From assembly GCA_030849075.1 (NCBI GenBank), contig JASAOO010003411.1, positions 1-56,833 on the forward strand: a DNA stretch of 56,833 nucleotides. Reading direction: 5' to 3'. The notes beneath the pieces are model-generated. The model ran no database searches. It saw only the letters and a list, made by a program, of their open reading frames with translations, and was not told where the DNA came from. Every line of letters begins with the position of its first letter. Within the stretch, counting starts at the first letter, position 1. The translations under genes and the position numbers were made by a program. Of the stretch, positions 1 through 10,802 are shown in pieces. The stretch comes from Zelonia costaricensis (Eukaryota > Euglenozoa > Kinetoplastea > Trypanosomatida > Trypanosomatidae).

Positions 1-2415
1 GCTGGCGGGGAGCGTGCGAGGGTGAAACGAGGAGACGGTGCAGAGAGGAGAAGGAGCTGCACCCCTAAGAGGGCGTGGGGGGAGGGAGGAGGGGGGGGGG
101 GGGCTGTGCGTGCGCGGGTTCACACCGATGCGGCGCTACGTGCCTCGTGTGCGCGAGCCCCACACTTGTCGTTACTTGCGAGTGGCACCAACGGCCAGGC
201 GGGGCACAGGGTTTGTCTTTCTCCCGGCGAGAACCCGTGAAGCTGAAGGAGGACGGGAGGCTGTCCCAACCGCAATCAAGCCGTCACCCGTTCTGTGAAG
301 AGAGCGCTGCGTGCGTGCGTGCGTGTCCACGCGCGAGGCGGCGCAGAAAGAAACAAAGCGTTAAAACAGAGAATAGAAAGAGAAAAAAAAGGAAGAGCGG
401 TACTGTGTGTGCGTACAAGTGCGAGTGTGAGGAGGTGAGGGACAGAGGCACACACTACGGCGGCAATGCGTTGCGTGTTGTTTCCACGTCGTTTGTTCGG
501 TGTGTGCGTGCGCGTGACGATAGAGCACCGCGCGCACGGACGGACGGCCGCCCTTGTCGCGCGCCGTGACGAATGCAACAGCCAAGGAGTTGTTGTGTTG
601 TGGGTGACAGTGCGTCCGTGGCCGACGCGGCGCGCCGACACAAAACCACCGGAGAAAAAAAAGGAGAAGCAAACAAAGCGACAAACAGAAAACAATAAAA
701 AAAAAGCGCGAGGGCGTTCGATTGCAGTTGCGAGGTGCAGTGAAGACGGCGATAGGAGAGTGGGGTGATGTAAGTCGAGTGAGAGTGTGTGAGTGAGAGG
801 GCGAGATGGCCGACGAAGGGGAGAAGTTGTGCGGAGGTGGAAGATGGAAAAAAAAAAAGAAGGACCAAAGCGCAACGCTACGAGTTCGAGTTTTTGTGAC
901 AGAGGGCAGGAGCAGGCAGTGACGCCATTCACCGAGAGCAAACCTCCAGAGTGTGACACACAAAACCCTCACTGCAGGGCTGGCCGCACGGAACAAAGTG
1001 CGAGGGTGCTGCACGAAGGGTGGAGGTTGAAAAGGGGCGGGGAGGGTGGAAGAGAGGCTAGGGGAATGGATGGGTGGGTGGGTGGGTGGTTGAGGGGGGG
1101 GGTGCGTTGGGGGTGTGACAGACAGCTGTCATGTCGAAGAGTGCGAGGTGGGTGTTGTGTGAGGGAGAGCAGGGAGTAGCGTGGTACGATATGGCAAGAG
1201 CGGGTGGAAAGGGGTGCTGCACGCGTGGCAACGCAAGCCTCCTTGCTTCGAAGCCGAGCTTCTGGTGTAGCTGTCCCAGCTCCTGCACATCGCAGTGTGA
1301 GCAAGCCCCTTCGCACGCACCACTTTGATGCACAGTGCTATTTGTGAGAGCCCAGAGAACGAAGTTGCTGAGGAGCAACTATTCCCCGGTTACTCTCTTG
1401 TATGAGGACTCAAGCGCTGTGTTCCTTCTTTTTGTCCGCTTTTGGGGTTGCGGCGACTGGACTCGAGTAATAGGGCGCTGCTAAGTCTCTGCGGCGGCAC
1501 ACGTCCAGGAAACTGCAGCCAGCATCAATAATGCGCACAGGGAGGGGGGGGGGGGGGAGCGCACGCGCCGGCACAAGCACAACGAAGATCATCAGGACCA
1601 AAACCGCACTCACCAACGCGCCACGAGTCTGCGTGCCATGCGCTGAGAACCGCAAGCACGTACACACAGACACACACAGACACACACGCACAGAGTAAGC
1701 AAGCACCTGTTCTACACAATCGACACAGCAGCGCCAAAACAAAGAGGCGCACACACACAAAACAGGAGCACGACCCCAATCAACACAGAAGCTACGGCAC
1801 GGACGAATGCGGAGAGGTGGGGTGGGGGGGGGGGGAAGGAGAGAGAGAGGGGGGAGAGGGGGCGAAGAGGCCCTCAGAGTCGTGAGCGGGGGAAGGAGGG
1901 GAAGGGGGGGGGAGGGGGGACAAAGACAACAAGAGAGCGCCAGTGGGAAGAGGCAGAGTGGGCATGAGAAGCAGCCCGTTTGCCACGCACCATCACAAAC
2001 CCGGACTCACTCCTGAAGGCGTAAAAAGAGAACAATGTGGAGTGGACAGCGAGAAAGTAAGGTAAAGAAGAAAAAGAGACCAAAAGGACGTCGCGTGTGT
2101 GCGTGTTGATGCACGTGGTCGAGATGGAAACGCGGGAGCCGTGAGGACCAGGCCTTCCCCCACTATGTTTCTCTCTCCTCGCACGCGCGCACCACCTAGG
2201 GACGACGATGTTGATGGGGAGGGAGGGGGAGAGCAGGACTGATAAGAAAGAAAAGAGAGAGGGTTGGGGCGGGACGAGTCCGGCAGTGGCGCTCTCACAC
2301 GCGCACGATAGGTGGAGGTGATGGCGGGGAAACTCACTGTAGAGTTTCACCACACTCGTCCGGCGCAGGCACGCACAGACGCAGAACCGTTTGCACGCGA
2401 CAGGGTGCCTCCGTG
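1..2415. other. Left flank without a recognised gene
   Basis: No open frame here has gene-like composition; the long minus-strand frames are Ser/Pro/Cys/His-rich translations of polypyrimidine and CA-repeat sequence. The stretch next to 2415 is probably the 3' UTR of the GST-like gene. It contains a TGGG tandem (1071-1088), several poly-G runs (93-104, 1546-1558, 1827-1836) and a less repetitive stretch at about 1225-1400 with small perfect hairpins (see findings). Confidence 0.6.
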
Positions 2416-3078
2416 CTAGTTGCGCAGGGGCCCCAGTGCGGCGCCCTCCTTCCGCATCATGGCGTGGATCTTCGGGTGGCGCATGACCGTGTTGTAGTGC
2501 CGGTAGACCGCGCGGTATGCCTGGGCGAGGGTGTCGCCGTACTTGCGGTTGCAGCGGTACACCCACTGGATGGAGAAGGCGACGGCGATGTCGGCGATGG
2601 AGAGGCGTTCACCGACGAGGAAGGTGCGCACGCTCAGCACCTCCTCCAACCCAGCGAGCACCGCCTTCACGCGGTCCAGCGCCTCGGGCGGGACGTCGGT
2701 GGTTGCCTTGTCGTACGCCATGCGGATGTACGGCATGTTCGCGGCGTCGATCTCCGTGCTGGAGAAGTCGATCCACATGTCCACCTGACTCGCTTCAAAG
2801 GGGGTGCGGCCGTAGGGGTGCAGCGAGTTGGGGTCCTCCATGCGGGCCACGTAGCGCAGAATCGCGTTGGCGCCAAAGACGCAGGCGCCGGCCCCATCCT
2901 CCAGCTCCAGCACCGGGTACTCGCCACACGGGTCGCAGAAGTCGAGAAAGTCCGGATTGGCGCTCACCTTGTTCTCATCGCACGGCTGGGTGGTGATCTC
3001 GACGCCGGTGTAGGCCGCCGCGGCGAGCACCTTCTGCGCCGGCGCGTTGTTGGGGTTCTTCTGGTACAGAAGCTGCAT
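2416..3078 (-). CDS. GST-fold protein, eEF1B-gamma N-terminal type
   Basis: A 220-residue protein with both halves of the glutathione S-transferase fold. Residues 1-80 form the thioredoxin-like domain: an LLYQKN start, the GEYPVLELEDG strand with the conserved cis-Pro at residue 55, and FGANAILRYVA where GSTs usually have an E-S-x-A-I element. Residues about 95-210 form the helical domain, with the core signature FLVGERLSIADIAVAF (153-168) including the S-x-x-D N-capping box. This resembles the GST domain of elongation factor 1B-gamma and of aminoacyl-tRNA synthetase complexes, but the EF1G C-terminal domain is absent. A role in a translation complex or in thiol conjugation is inference. An upstream in-frame ATG at 3309 would add 77 Ser/Pro/His-rich residues unlike any GST, so the start is placed at 3078. 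The stop is TAG. Confidence 0.85.
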   Translation of the reverse strand: MQLLYQKNPNNAPAQKVLAAAAYTGVEITTQPCDENKVSANPDFLDFCDPCGEYPVLELEDGAGACVFGANAILRYVARMEDPNSLHPYGRTPFEASQVDMWIDFSSTEIDAANMPYIRMAYDKATTDVPPEALDRVKAVLAGLEEVLSVRTFLVGERLSIADIAVAFSIQWVYRCNRKYGDTLAQAYRAVYRHYNTVMRHPKIHAMMRKEGAALGPLRN

Positions 3079-4794
3079 GACTACACAACAGGTTTGCGCT
3101 CTACTAGAGTGAACTGAAGGCGCGTGGGAAAAGTGGCGTGTTTCCGTGAAGTGGGGTGAGTGGGGAAAAGACGGGTAGACGACGAAGAAGAGCTCCACGG
3201 GGCAGGCTTCTGTGGGCACGCAGCTGACAGGGGAAGTATGGCGAGGGTGGTAGGTTCGGGGGGGGGGAGGAAGGGGGAGGAGGGGTGGGGTGCGGGAAGG
3301 CCAAGACATGCGCCAAGTTGGGGAAAAGGGATATTGGGACCGCGAGAGGCACGAGATAACACAGTGGAGAGCTAAATTGGGACTCTGGGGGTGCCTTCAG
3401 TGCCATCTGGCACGCACCTCGTACCCGTGACGCATCGGTTTGCCACACAGCACAGTAGACACGGTGGGTATTCCTGCGGCTGCGGTGCACGCGACTTGTG
3501 CTTCCGAAAAACCCACGCGGCACGACACATCGCCCTGGAGTCTCAGCGACGTCGGGAGATGCGCTACACATCAGCAGCAAAAATAGCCTTTACGTTAAAT
3601 CGTTTTTTTTTCCTCTTCTTGTGATTCGCACTTCTTATGCAGCGCGGTGGAGCTTCTCTTCTTAGTTTTGATGAGCAGTCGTTTCTTAGAGGAGAAAAGG
3701 AATACGGGGTGCGATACAGGCACTAACGCAGAGCGAGATGGTAAACGAATTTGGTGGTTCTGGGCACAGAGAGGGAGACGGAGGGGAGAGAACGAGAGCG
3801 AGAACGAGAACGAGCACGATTACAGAGCCACAAGACACAACAACACACACTTTGCCACAGAGAAGAGGAGCGAAAGGCAAACACGGTTTGAACGAAAAAA
3901 GAAAGAAGAAAAAACAGAAAAAAAGCGACATAGCACGCGGCTGCGTCGGCACACACACACACACAAAACAAACGCAATCACACGTACTCCAGCGCCGTAA
4001 CGGTTACAGGGTGGCCTTCACAGCTACAACATCCCACCCCCTCCACCATGCTCGCACTCTCGCACCGCCTCCGCTCCTTCTCATAGACGGAGGCACAGAC
4101 AGACGCGTGGGCGAGAAGACCTACAACGAGCACCTCACTGGGCATCTCTTGGGAACACACGCACACGGGCAAGATGACACAAGCGATAACGCAGCGGTCG
4201 AGCAACACCACCATCACCGCACAAAGCACCCACGCACGCGCACAAACAGAGACCAGCGCACCAGGGAAGGGGGCTGACAGACAGACAGCGTGCGACACGA
4301 GTGCGATGACTTTAAAACGGATATTCCAGCGGCGGAGGGCATAGGGGCGCGGGAAGGAGGACAAGACAAGGCGACGCCTCGACCTAACGCAGAGGGTTGG
4401 GGGAAAACGGAACAGCAGAAAGGAGGAAGGGAGGGGAGGGGGGGGGGGAGGGCACCAAACCCACCAAAAGAAAAAGAAAAAGAGAAAATCGAGACGGGAG
4501 TACGAGCACACAAAAAAAAAGAACGAACCATTTTTGAAGCGACCGCATCGACGCCGCTCTACTTGAGGGGGGAGGAGGGAAAGAGGGAAAGAGAGGGGAG
4601 GCGATTTGTTGTGTTTGGTGATAATTGATGGGTGCAACGGAGACGTCGTGTGCAGCGCAACCCGCACGGCAGCTGCACAGGACGGCCCCGGTCTATACAC
4701 GCGCCGACACAGAGCAGTACACACCAAAACAGAACAAAAAAGACGAAGAACACCGCTACACAGACGTCCACGGGCCGCCCCTCTCTCTCCTCGT
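3079..4794. other. Intergenic region between GST-like and TauE-like genes
   Basis: It should contain the 5' UTR of the GST-like gene and the 3' UTR of the TauE-like gene. Poly-G and poly-A runs and a GAGAAC hexamer repeat (about 3790-3820) are visible. A stretch at 3391-3590 has ordinary composition. No ORF with protein-like composition was seen. Confidence 0.6.
3224..3305 (-). promoter_or_regulatory. Candidate trans-splice acceptor region, GST-like gene
   Basis: A long purine run on + (about 3241-3305) is a polypyrimidine tract in the transcript; the next AG downstream is at 3225-3224, giving a 5' UTR of about 145 nt. A weaker AG lies at 3115-3114. Position inferred only from tract plus AG. 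Confidence 0.35.
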
Positions 4795-7353
4795 TTACAC
4801 GTGGGACGAAGCATGGACCGGCACTACCGTGATAAGCTCCTCCTCCGACGCTTCGCCAGCACCGGTGCCACGGCTGCGGAGGCGGGCGTCCTCGGCCTCG
4901 GCCACCTCGCAACGGTGCCGCAGCCGCACATGCGGCTGCGTGGACGCGGTGCTGTAGCTCTCCGTCCGCGGCGTCCCCGCAGCGTCCGGCAGGATGGTGA
5001 CGGCGGTGCTCGCCGCAAAGCGCACCCTGCTGGTACTGTGGACGGGGCTGGGAGCGCCGCTGCTGCCGGACTTGCCCTCGCACACGCCTCCACCTCCGCC
5101 TGCCGCGGCAGTGGTGGCTCGCTGGCGGCGGCGCTCCTGCTGCGCCCAGTACTGCTCGAATGCCTCCGCCTCTGCCGCGGTCGATGGCGTGTTGGGCGGC
5201 GCGGGTGGGCGGTGGTGCTCGGGCTGCTGCTGCTCATGGAAGATCACAGCGGCGACGATCACGACAGCGAGGCCGGTGGCCAGCACGCGGGTGAGGACGT
5301 CTTCGATGGGGACAAGCATGAGAAATGCGACGAGCAGCATCGTCGTCAGCGTGGTCACCATAAAGGAGAGTCGCGAGACGGCGTGGCTGTTGCTGAGGTA
5401 GAGGCCACACGCCACACCGCCCCACCCGAGCAGGACGGAGACGATGTAGTGCACGAGCAGGCTGTTGTGCATGAAGCCGTCGTAGATGCCCACGATGGCC
5501 CGCAACGCGGCAGGCACGATGCTGGACACGGCGTAGTTCATGCGGAGCACCGGGGTGCTGATGTCCATGGCCAGGGCGAAGATGGTCAGCGGCGGGTCGC
5601 TCACCCCCGTGTACGTGCCAAGCAGCCCGGAGAAGAAGGACGAGACCATCGCTGCCGTGATGACACCGCCGTCCATGACCTCGAACGTGATGATGCGGTG
5701 GGAATGCTTGTGCTTGTACTCGCTCGCGCTCAGCTGCTGCATGCTGAGCAGCTGGTGCTGCTGCGCCTCGCGTAGGCCGATGTTCAGCACCTCCGCGTGG
5801 CCCATGATGACGCGACGTGGCTGGGCAGCCGCGGCTCGGGCGATAGACTTGGTCAGGTCGACGCTGTCCTCCCCATTCGCACCAGTGTCCAGCAACTCAC
5901 GCCAGCGGCGATGCTGTGCCTCGCGCTCCGCGTTGCTAAGCTCTGGCACCTCGACCACCGCCGGGCTGATGTGCACGCTGCGCTCCTCACGTGCCTTGCG
6001 CTCCTCCGGCACCGCCGCGCTGTCCACTGCGACGGAGCCCCGCGGCCCTTCACTGGCGGCGGTCCCCACCGTCGTCGGCGTGGCCACCGATGCCGCATCC
6101 GCCTCGCTGTCACTCGAGCCGTTGCTGCCGCTGCCGTTGCCGCTGCCAGAGGCGGAGTGAGGGCCGCGCTCTGCACCGCTGTCGGTCTCGTCGTAGAGGC
6201 CGCGTGGGCTACCTGGGAGGGCGCTGCTATCCGCGTCCATCGCGCGCAGCGTCCACGCCGCCAGAAAGGCCTCGCGCGCCTCGGCGTCGGAGAGGGAGTC
6301 GGTGTTGCGGCTGAGCTCGGCTAGGCGGTGCCGGATGTAGACGTGCACGTTCGCCTCCTTGATCCAGTACCGCGACGAGCGCCCACTCGTGTGCCTGAGG
6401 CGTGTGACTTCGCTGCCCCCGCCGGTGGAAGCGCCCGAGGCGGGCAGGTAGACGGCCTCCACAAACTGCGCCGTGGGACGGTAGCTCGGCGCGGCGTGCA
6501 CGGAGAAATCGCGCCGGGGCGTGCTGCTGCCGCTGCGGGGAGCAGCGTCGCCGCCGCGCACGCCGGTGCCGGGGAGCGGTGCGACGGAGTTGACCGGGTC
6601 TGCCGCGGGGGCATCGCCAGCACTGCCGTCGGTACCGCCGTACGAGGAGGAGCCGCGATGGCGTTGGCGTTGGCGTTCGTGGTGATGCGGCAGGGCCGAG
6701 TCTTTTTTGGCGGCTTGCCTCTGATCGCGGTGCCGGTACCGGCGCCGCTCCCACCGCTCCCGCTTCTGCTTCATGTCGTCGATGTACTGCGCGATGACGT
6801 GTCGCTGCACCTCGCTCTGAATGCGCATGAGCATGAGGTCGTCACGGATGACGTCCTCCGTCTTCTTCTTCTCGAGACTCTTCATCTGGTACAGGGCGAG
6901 GAAGGTGAGGGAGAAGAAGAGGCAGGAGGCACCGAGAATGATGCGCAGGCCGTTCTCTTCCACGTAGTTCATCGTGAAGACACCGACGAGGGCGCCGATG
7001 AAGGAGCAAGGGATGAAGGCCAGGAGGAGGACGCCGTTGAGGTCGGACGGCGTGGGCGGCATGCCGTGCACCACCTCGAGGGCCCGCTTGCGCCGCTCGT
7101 CCATCACGAGCAGAATCGTCAGGACGATTTGGATAAAGAAGGAGAGGACGTAGGAGAAGCGCGCAATACCGCGAATGTCCTCCTTGCCAAACAAGTCGGC
7201 GTTGTCGAGCACGTCCGGGGCGAGGGTGATAGCCGCCTGCCACAGAGCGTGCAGGACGAGGATACTGCCGCACCCCGTGAGGCCATGCAGCACGTTGGCG
7301 CCGAAGCTGCACGTCGCCAGCACAATCAGCACAGCCACTTCATTACTTGGCAT
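4795..7353 (-). CDS. TauE/SafE-family-like multi-pass membrane protein
   Basis: An 852-residue protein with two clusters of membrane segments. The N-terminal cluster (about 6-20, 27-45, 66-85, 105-128, 135-156) contains GLTGCGS at 24-30. The C-terminal cluster (about 560-705) contains GLLGTYTGVSDPP. These paired Gly-rich motifs in two halves are characteristic of the TauE/SafE (DUF81) family, whose members export or move sulfite, sulfonates or other small anions; the substrate here is unknown. Between the halves lies a hydrophilic loop of about 400 residues rich in Ser, Gly, Arg and Ala, and a low-complexity tail of about 145 residues follows. Family members are usually 250-300 residues, so loop and tail account for the extra size. 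The start at 7353 is the first in-frame ATG and directly precedes the first membrane segment; the frame stays open further upstream but without an ATG. The stop is TAA. Confidence 0.8.
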   Translation of the reverse strand: MPSNEVAVLIVLATCSFGANVLHGLTGCGSILVLHALWQAAITLAPDVLDNADLFGKEDIRGIARFSYVLSFFIQIVLTILLVMDERRKRALEVVHGMPPTPSDLNGVLLLAFIPCSFIGALVGVFTMNYVEENGLRIILGASCLFFSLTFLALYQMKSLEKKKTEDVIRDDLMLMRIQSEVQRHVIAQYIDDMKQKRERWERRRYRHRDQRQAAKKDSALPHHHERQRQRHRGSSSYGGTDGSAGDAPAADPVNSVAPLPGTGVRGGDAAPRSGSSTPRRDFSVHAAPSYRPTAQFVEAVYLPASGASTGGGSEVTRLRHTSGRSSRYWIKEANVHVYIRHRLAELSRNTDSLSDAEAREAFLAAWTLRAMDADSSALPGSPRGLYDETDSGAERGPHSASGSGNGSGSNGSSDSEADAASVATPTTVGTAASEGPRGSVAVDSAAVPEERKAREERSVHISPAVVEVPELSNAEREAQHRRWRELLDTGANGEDSVDLTKSIARAAAAQPRRVIMGHAEVLNIGLREAQQHQLLSMQQLSASEYKHKHSHRIITFEVMDGGVITAAMVSSFFSGLLGTYTGVSDPPLTIFALAMDISTPVLRMNYAVSSIVPAALRAIVGIYDGFMHNSLLVHYIVSVLLGWGGVACGLYLSNSHAVSRLSFMVTTLTTMLLVAFLMLVPIEDVLTRVLATGLAVVIVAAVIFHEQQQPEHHRPPAPPNTPSTAAEAEAFEQYWAQQERRRQRATTAAAGGGGGVCEGKSGSSGAPSPVHSTSRVRFAASTAVTILPDAAGTPRTESYSTASTQPHVRLRHRCEVAEAEDARLRSRGTGAGEASEEELITVVPVHASSHV

Positions 7354-10115
7354 CGCGTTGGTACAAGAGCAAAGGCCAGTAAACAAACAAAAAAAGGGTA
7401 CCGGTGATGTCGCACACGCGCAGGCAGTTGCAGGAAGCGACTGCTGGTGTCGTGCTTGTCGGCGAGGAGAAGTCCCGATGCACACAAATCGCAGGCGAGT
7501 ACCACGGACAACCACACAAAAAGAAGAGTCGTACACAAGCAGACACGTTGGGCACGACACACAAATGACGGCTCACACACAGCGGACGGCACACGCGTTT
7601 TCTCCAGTACACGCGCTAGAAGGAAGGAGGGAAAGGAGAGAGGAACAATGGAGACGAGGAATGCCGCTGCGCGCACACATACACACGGGGGGGAGGAGGG
7701 GAGGTCAATGGGGACGCGAGAATGCGCGAGGAGGTCAACAAGGGGTAGGCACGGTGAAAAACGAACGCCGCAGGTGGGGAGATGAAATCAAGCGCCAAAA
7801 AGAAAAAAAAACGTGGCGCCACGAGATCACCAATCAAGTCGCAACCACACAAACCGAAAAAGGGCCTTCAATGTGAAGATGTGCCGGGGGAGGGGGGGGG
7901 GCTCGAGAAGAGAAAAGGGAGAAGAGAGCGCCAGCTACCGTGATCCGGTTCGCGGCGTGCAACAGAGGGGGGGGGAGAGAAAAACTAGTAGGTGTACCCA
8001 GAGAGACAGAGCACCGTGTCACCGACGTTGGGAAAGAAACAGGGAAAGAAACCTGTGCGACGCACGGAGACGCACAATCACGCAGTCACAGACCCTGAGG
8101 GCAGGCCTGCACGCCGCAGTCCTTGCAGCAAACAAAAAAGAGATGAGTAACGAGAGCGGTGCGTCAAGTGCCACAGATGAGATGTAACACAGCCGCAGGG
8201 TGGCGCTGAGAAAAGAGGGAGACGCGGAGGGAGGGTGCAGCAGGCAGGGAGGCGAAGACAGAAGGCCCGATCGGCTGGCGAGGTGCAGAATCAAGTCTGC
8301 GTGTGCGTGTGCGTGTGTGTGAGAGAGTCACGGCGGGCGAATGGTGAGGCGCACGCCAGGTCAAGCGACCGCAAGAGCTGTTGTGGGCGAGGCCGAGGGA
8401 GCCGGACAACGGTAAAAGGAACGCGCGTGATGCGCCGGATGAATGTGCGCCTGCGTCTGGAGGCGGGGCAAATTTCTTTTCTTTTGTGAGATGGAGTGGG
8501 CGTGCGGTAGAGCCGGAAAATGTGACGACGATAGCCGGGGGTGTGTCTCTGCGCGTGGTCGAGGCTAGAACAACAAGCCAAAAGGGGAAGAGGGTGAGTC
8601 AGGGGCCGCGACTACAAGCAGCTCGGCAGCGGCGCCTCCCAGACGTGCGCGTGTGTGCGTGTATGTGGGGAGACGAGGGGGGGGGAGGAGGGGGATCGGT
8701 TGGAGGGCGGCGCACAACGGGAGAACGGCGAGACAGAGAGGGAGGTAAGGAAGAGAGTACTACGGCGTTTGGAAAGCAGCAGCGTAGCGCGCGCGCGTCG
8801 ATGGTGGATGTTGACGGGGTGTGGGTGGGAGGAGGTCGGGATTGGTGAGAAGGTGAGAACGGCATGCATGGGCCATGTCAGGTGAGAACGCTGACGACTG
8901 TATAGTGTATGCTAGCGCGAAGCCGCGAGCACCACTCAAGGCATCCGCAAACCAAGTCCAGGCATCCCACTCGGCAGTAGGTAAGAGGAGCGAGCATGCG
9001 CAGTGCCACCCCTCCCTCCCCCCGTCCCCCTTGCTCGTTGACGGCAAAACGCATTGCACGATCACCGCGGCACACCAGGCGAATGGGGGGGGAGGGGGGA
9101 GGCGGTTGGTGCTGGGAGATGAGGGCGGAAAAAGAGCCGCGTCGACTGCTTGTGCGGGCAGCTGTCGTTTTTTTCCTCTGCTTCGCTTTATGTTACATCC
9201 ACGCCTGTCACGGCTTGCTGTCAAACCACGCGGCTTGAAAGAAAGCCGTGGCAGGCACACGCACACGCATGCCTTTGTGCTCCGCACCCAACCACTCGGC
9301 CTGCAGTACCGTCGCAGAGGCGGTGCGCTGCGCCGGACGAGGGCGCGTGGCCAAAAAACACCTTCCCACCCACCCGACGCAAGGGAGGAGGAGGAGGGGC
9401 ATGGGGGGGGGGGACGATTGCCGCATGTTCTGCACCTTGTGGAATCACTTTGTCGCACACCGATTCCAGTGCGTGGAGAGGGAAGACGTGTGGTGACAGT
9501 GCAGCCGCATGATGGTGTCAACCGTGGGGGATGTTTGGCAGGCACAAGCACAGGCTGGTCCTGCTGCAGGGCCGGCAGAGACGGGAAGGAGGAGAAGTGT
9601 AGCGACGCCATTGCGGGGTGCCGCGCCGTCGTGAAGTGAAGTCGACAGGTGTTGGGTGGAAAACAAAGTACCATGAGCACAGAGTGGAGTGCGCGAGATA
9701 GAAAGGAGAGGCAAAAAAAAGCACACCCACACAAGCCCAACGGGGAAGCAATGGTGAAGGAAGAAAGCAAACAAAAAATGAAGTCACGCATCAGGGAGCC
9801 CTTCACGAGAGCGACATCGTTGCCGGCGCGACGACGACAGGAGCGGAGCAGGAAGTGGAAGGCGAGCTCGAACACGCAACAGTTCAGCTGACGCGCACGC
9901 ACGCGTCGACAGCCATGACAAGAGTGCGGCGCACGGACTTGGGGAACTTCACCGAACGATGTACGCAATGAGGACAACGAAAATGAGAAGCGACTCGAGG
10001 GAGTTGGGTGAAGCACGTGCATCAGCAGCCAAGGCAGCGAACCAACTCAGTCCTTGCAATCGAACCGTTTGACACTTTCTACTGTGTTGTCTGCGGTTTC
10101 GCCGTCTCTCGCAGC
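7354..10115. other. Intergenic region, TauE-like to first PRA1-like gene
   Basis: About 2.8 kb. It holds the TauE-like 5' UTR (T-rich transcript tract at 7380-7397 close to the ATG; possible acceptor AG at 7445-7444) and the 3' UTR of the PRA1-like gene. A 420-codon minus-strand frame (8760-10022) is open but not gene-like and is rejected below. A 14-bp stem-loop lies at 9203-9256. Confidence 0.55.
9203..9256. repeat. Inverted repeat with 14-nt arms
   Basis: Arms 9203-9216 and 9243-9256 pair over 14 positions with one exception (9208 with 9251), which is a G-U wobble if the + strand is transcribed and an A-C mismatch on the minus strand. The loop is 26 nt. Confidence 0.6.
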
Positions 10116-10802
10116 CTAGACGAAGTCGAAGGCGGAGTCCTGCACCGGCGGCCGCCGCATCACCGCGTGGCCGGCCGACACGCCCAGCGACGTGAGCAGG
10201 AGCCAGAAGATGACGGAGCTCCCACTCGTCAGGTAGAAGCCGACGACGCCACAAACAATAAGCATGAGGTACAGCTGCGAGATTGTGAAGCCGCGGTTGA
10301 TAATGTACACCATCTGCTCCTCCTCCGGGGCTCCTTGCGCGGCCAGCACCGCGATTGCGGTGGAGCGGTTGCGGATAAAGAGGTAGATCATCACCATGAT
10401 CACGGCGAACACGGCAAACGGAAGGTTGATGAGCAGAATGTACGACGAGCACGCCAGCGACAGCACAAGGTAGTTGGCGTAGAAGTAGGGCAGGTTGCGG
10501 TTCAGCCGGTTCACCGTGTCTGTCACACCCCCCGGACTGCTCATGAAGGTCGTGTCGAAGAACTCCGACCACGGCCGCAGCGCCGAGAAGTTGCGCATGA
10601 GGTGCTGCCGGCTGACGTGGTACACCTGCTGCGCCTTGGCCCCCACGGACTCATTCGACGACAAGATCGACGCGTACGTCGGCAGCGGCTCGTCGTTCGC
10701 GCTGAAGGCGGCCGTGCCCATGCCGGCGTTAGCGGCCGGCGCGGCCTCGACAAAAGTCATCTTGCCTGACATGTCTGCCTTGTCCACCTCGCCGTCGCTC
10801 AT
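10116..10802 (-). CDS. PRA1 family protein (prenylated Rab acceptor-like)
   Basis: A 228-residue protein. Residues 71-110 match the PRA1 entry signature: RPWSEFFDTTFM (76-87), then VTDTVNRLNRNLPYFYANY (93-111). Two hydrophobic hairpins follow at about 109-144 and 174-213, the usual PRA1 layout with both termini cytosolic. PRA1/Yip3 proteins sit in ER, Golgi and endosomal membranes, bind prenylated Rab GTPases and affect vesicle traffic. The N-terminal 60 residues are Ala/Ser-rich. The first methionine after the predicted splice acceptor is at 10802, and the 113 residues upstream in the longer open frame are Pro/Ser runs from the polypyrimidine tract. A second PRA1-like gene lies immediately upstream (11804-12976). 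The stop is TAG. Confidence 0.85.
   Translation of the reverse strand: MSDGEVDKADMSGKMTFVEAAPAANAGMGTAAFSANDEPLPTYASILSSNESVGAKAQQVYHVSRQHLMRNFSALRPWSEFFDTTFMSSPGGVTDTVNRLNRNLPYFYANYLVLSLACSSYILLINLPFAVFAVIMVMIYLFIRNRSTAIAVLAAQGAPEEEQMVYIINRGFTISQLYLMLIVCGVVGFYLTSGSSVIFWLLLTSLGVSAGHAVMRRPPVQDSAFDFV

Noticed and set aside
1071..1088. TGGG tandem as a telomeric repeat
   Set aside because: Trypanosomatid telomeres are TTAGGG arrays; this is a short G-rich simple repeat only.
3978..4814. 278-codon minus-strand frame overlapping the end of the TauE-like gene
   Set aside because: It overlaps the real stop region and is Cys/Phe/Arg/Ser repeat translation of the 3' UTR.
8760..10022. 420-codon open frame on the minus strand
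   Set aside because: It begins 94 nt after the PRA1-like stop with no convincing splice acceptor, its protein is Pro/Ser/Cys/Arg-rich with runs from poly-G, and no domain is visible. It is most likely 3' UTR and spacer sequence.
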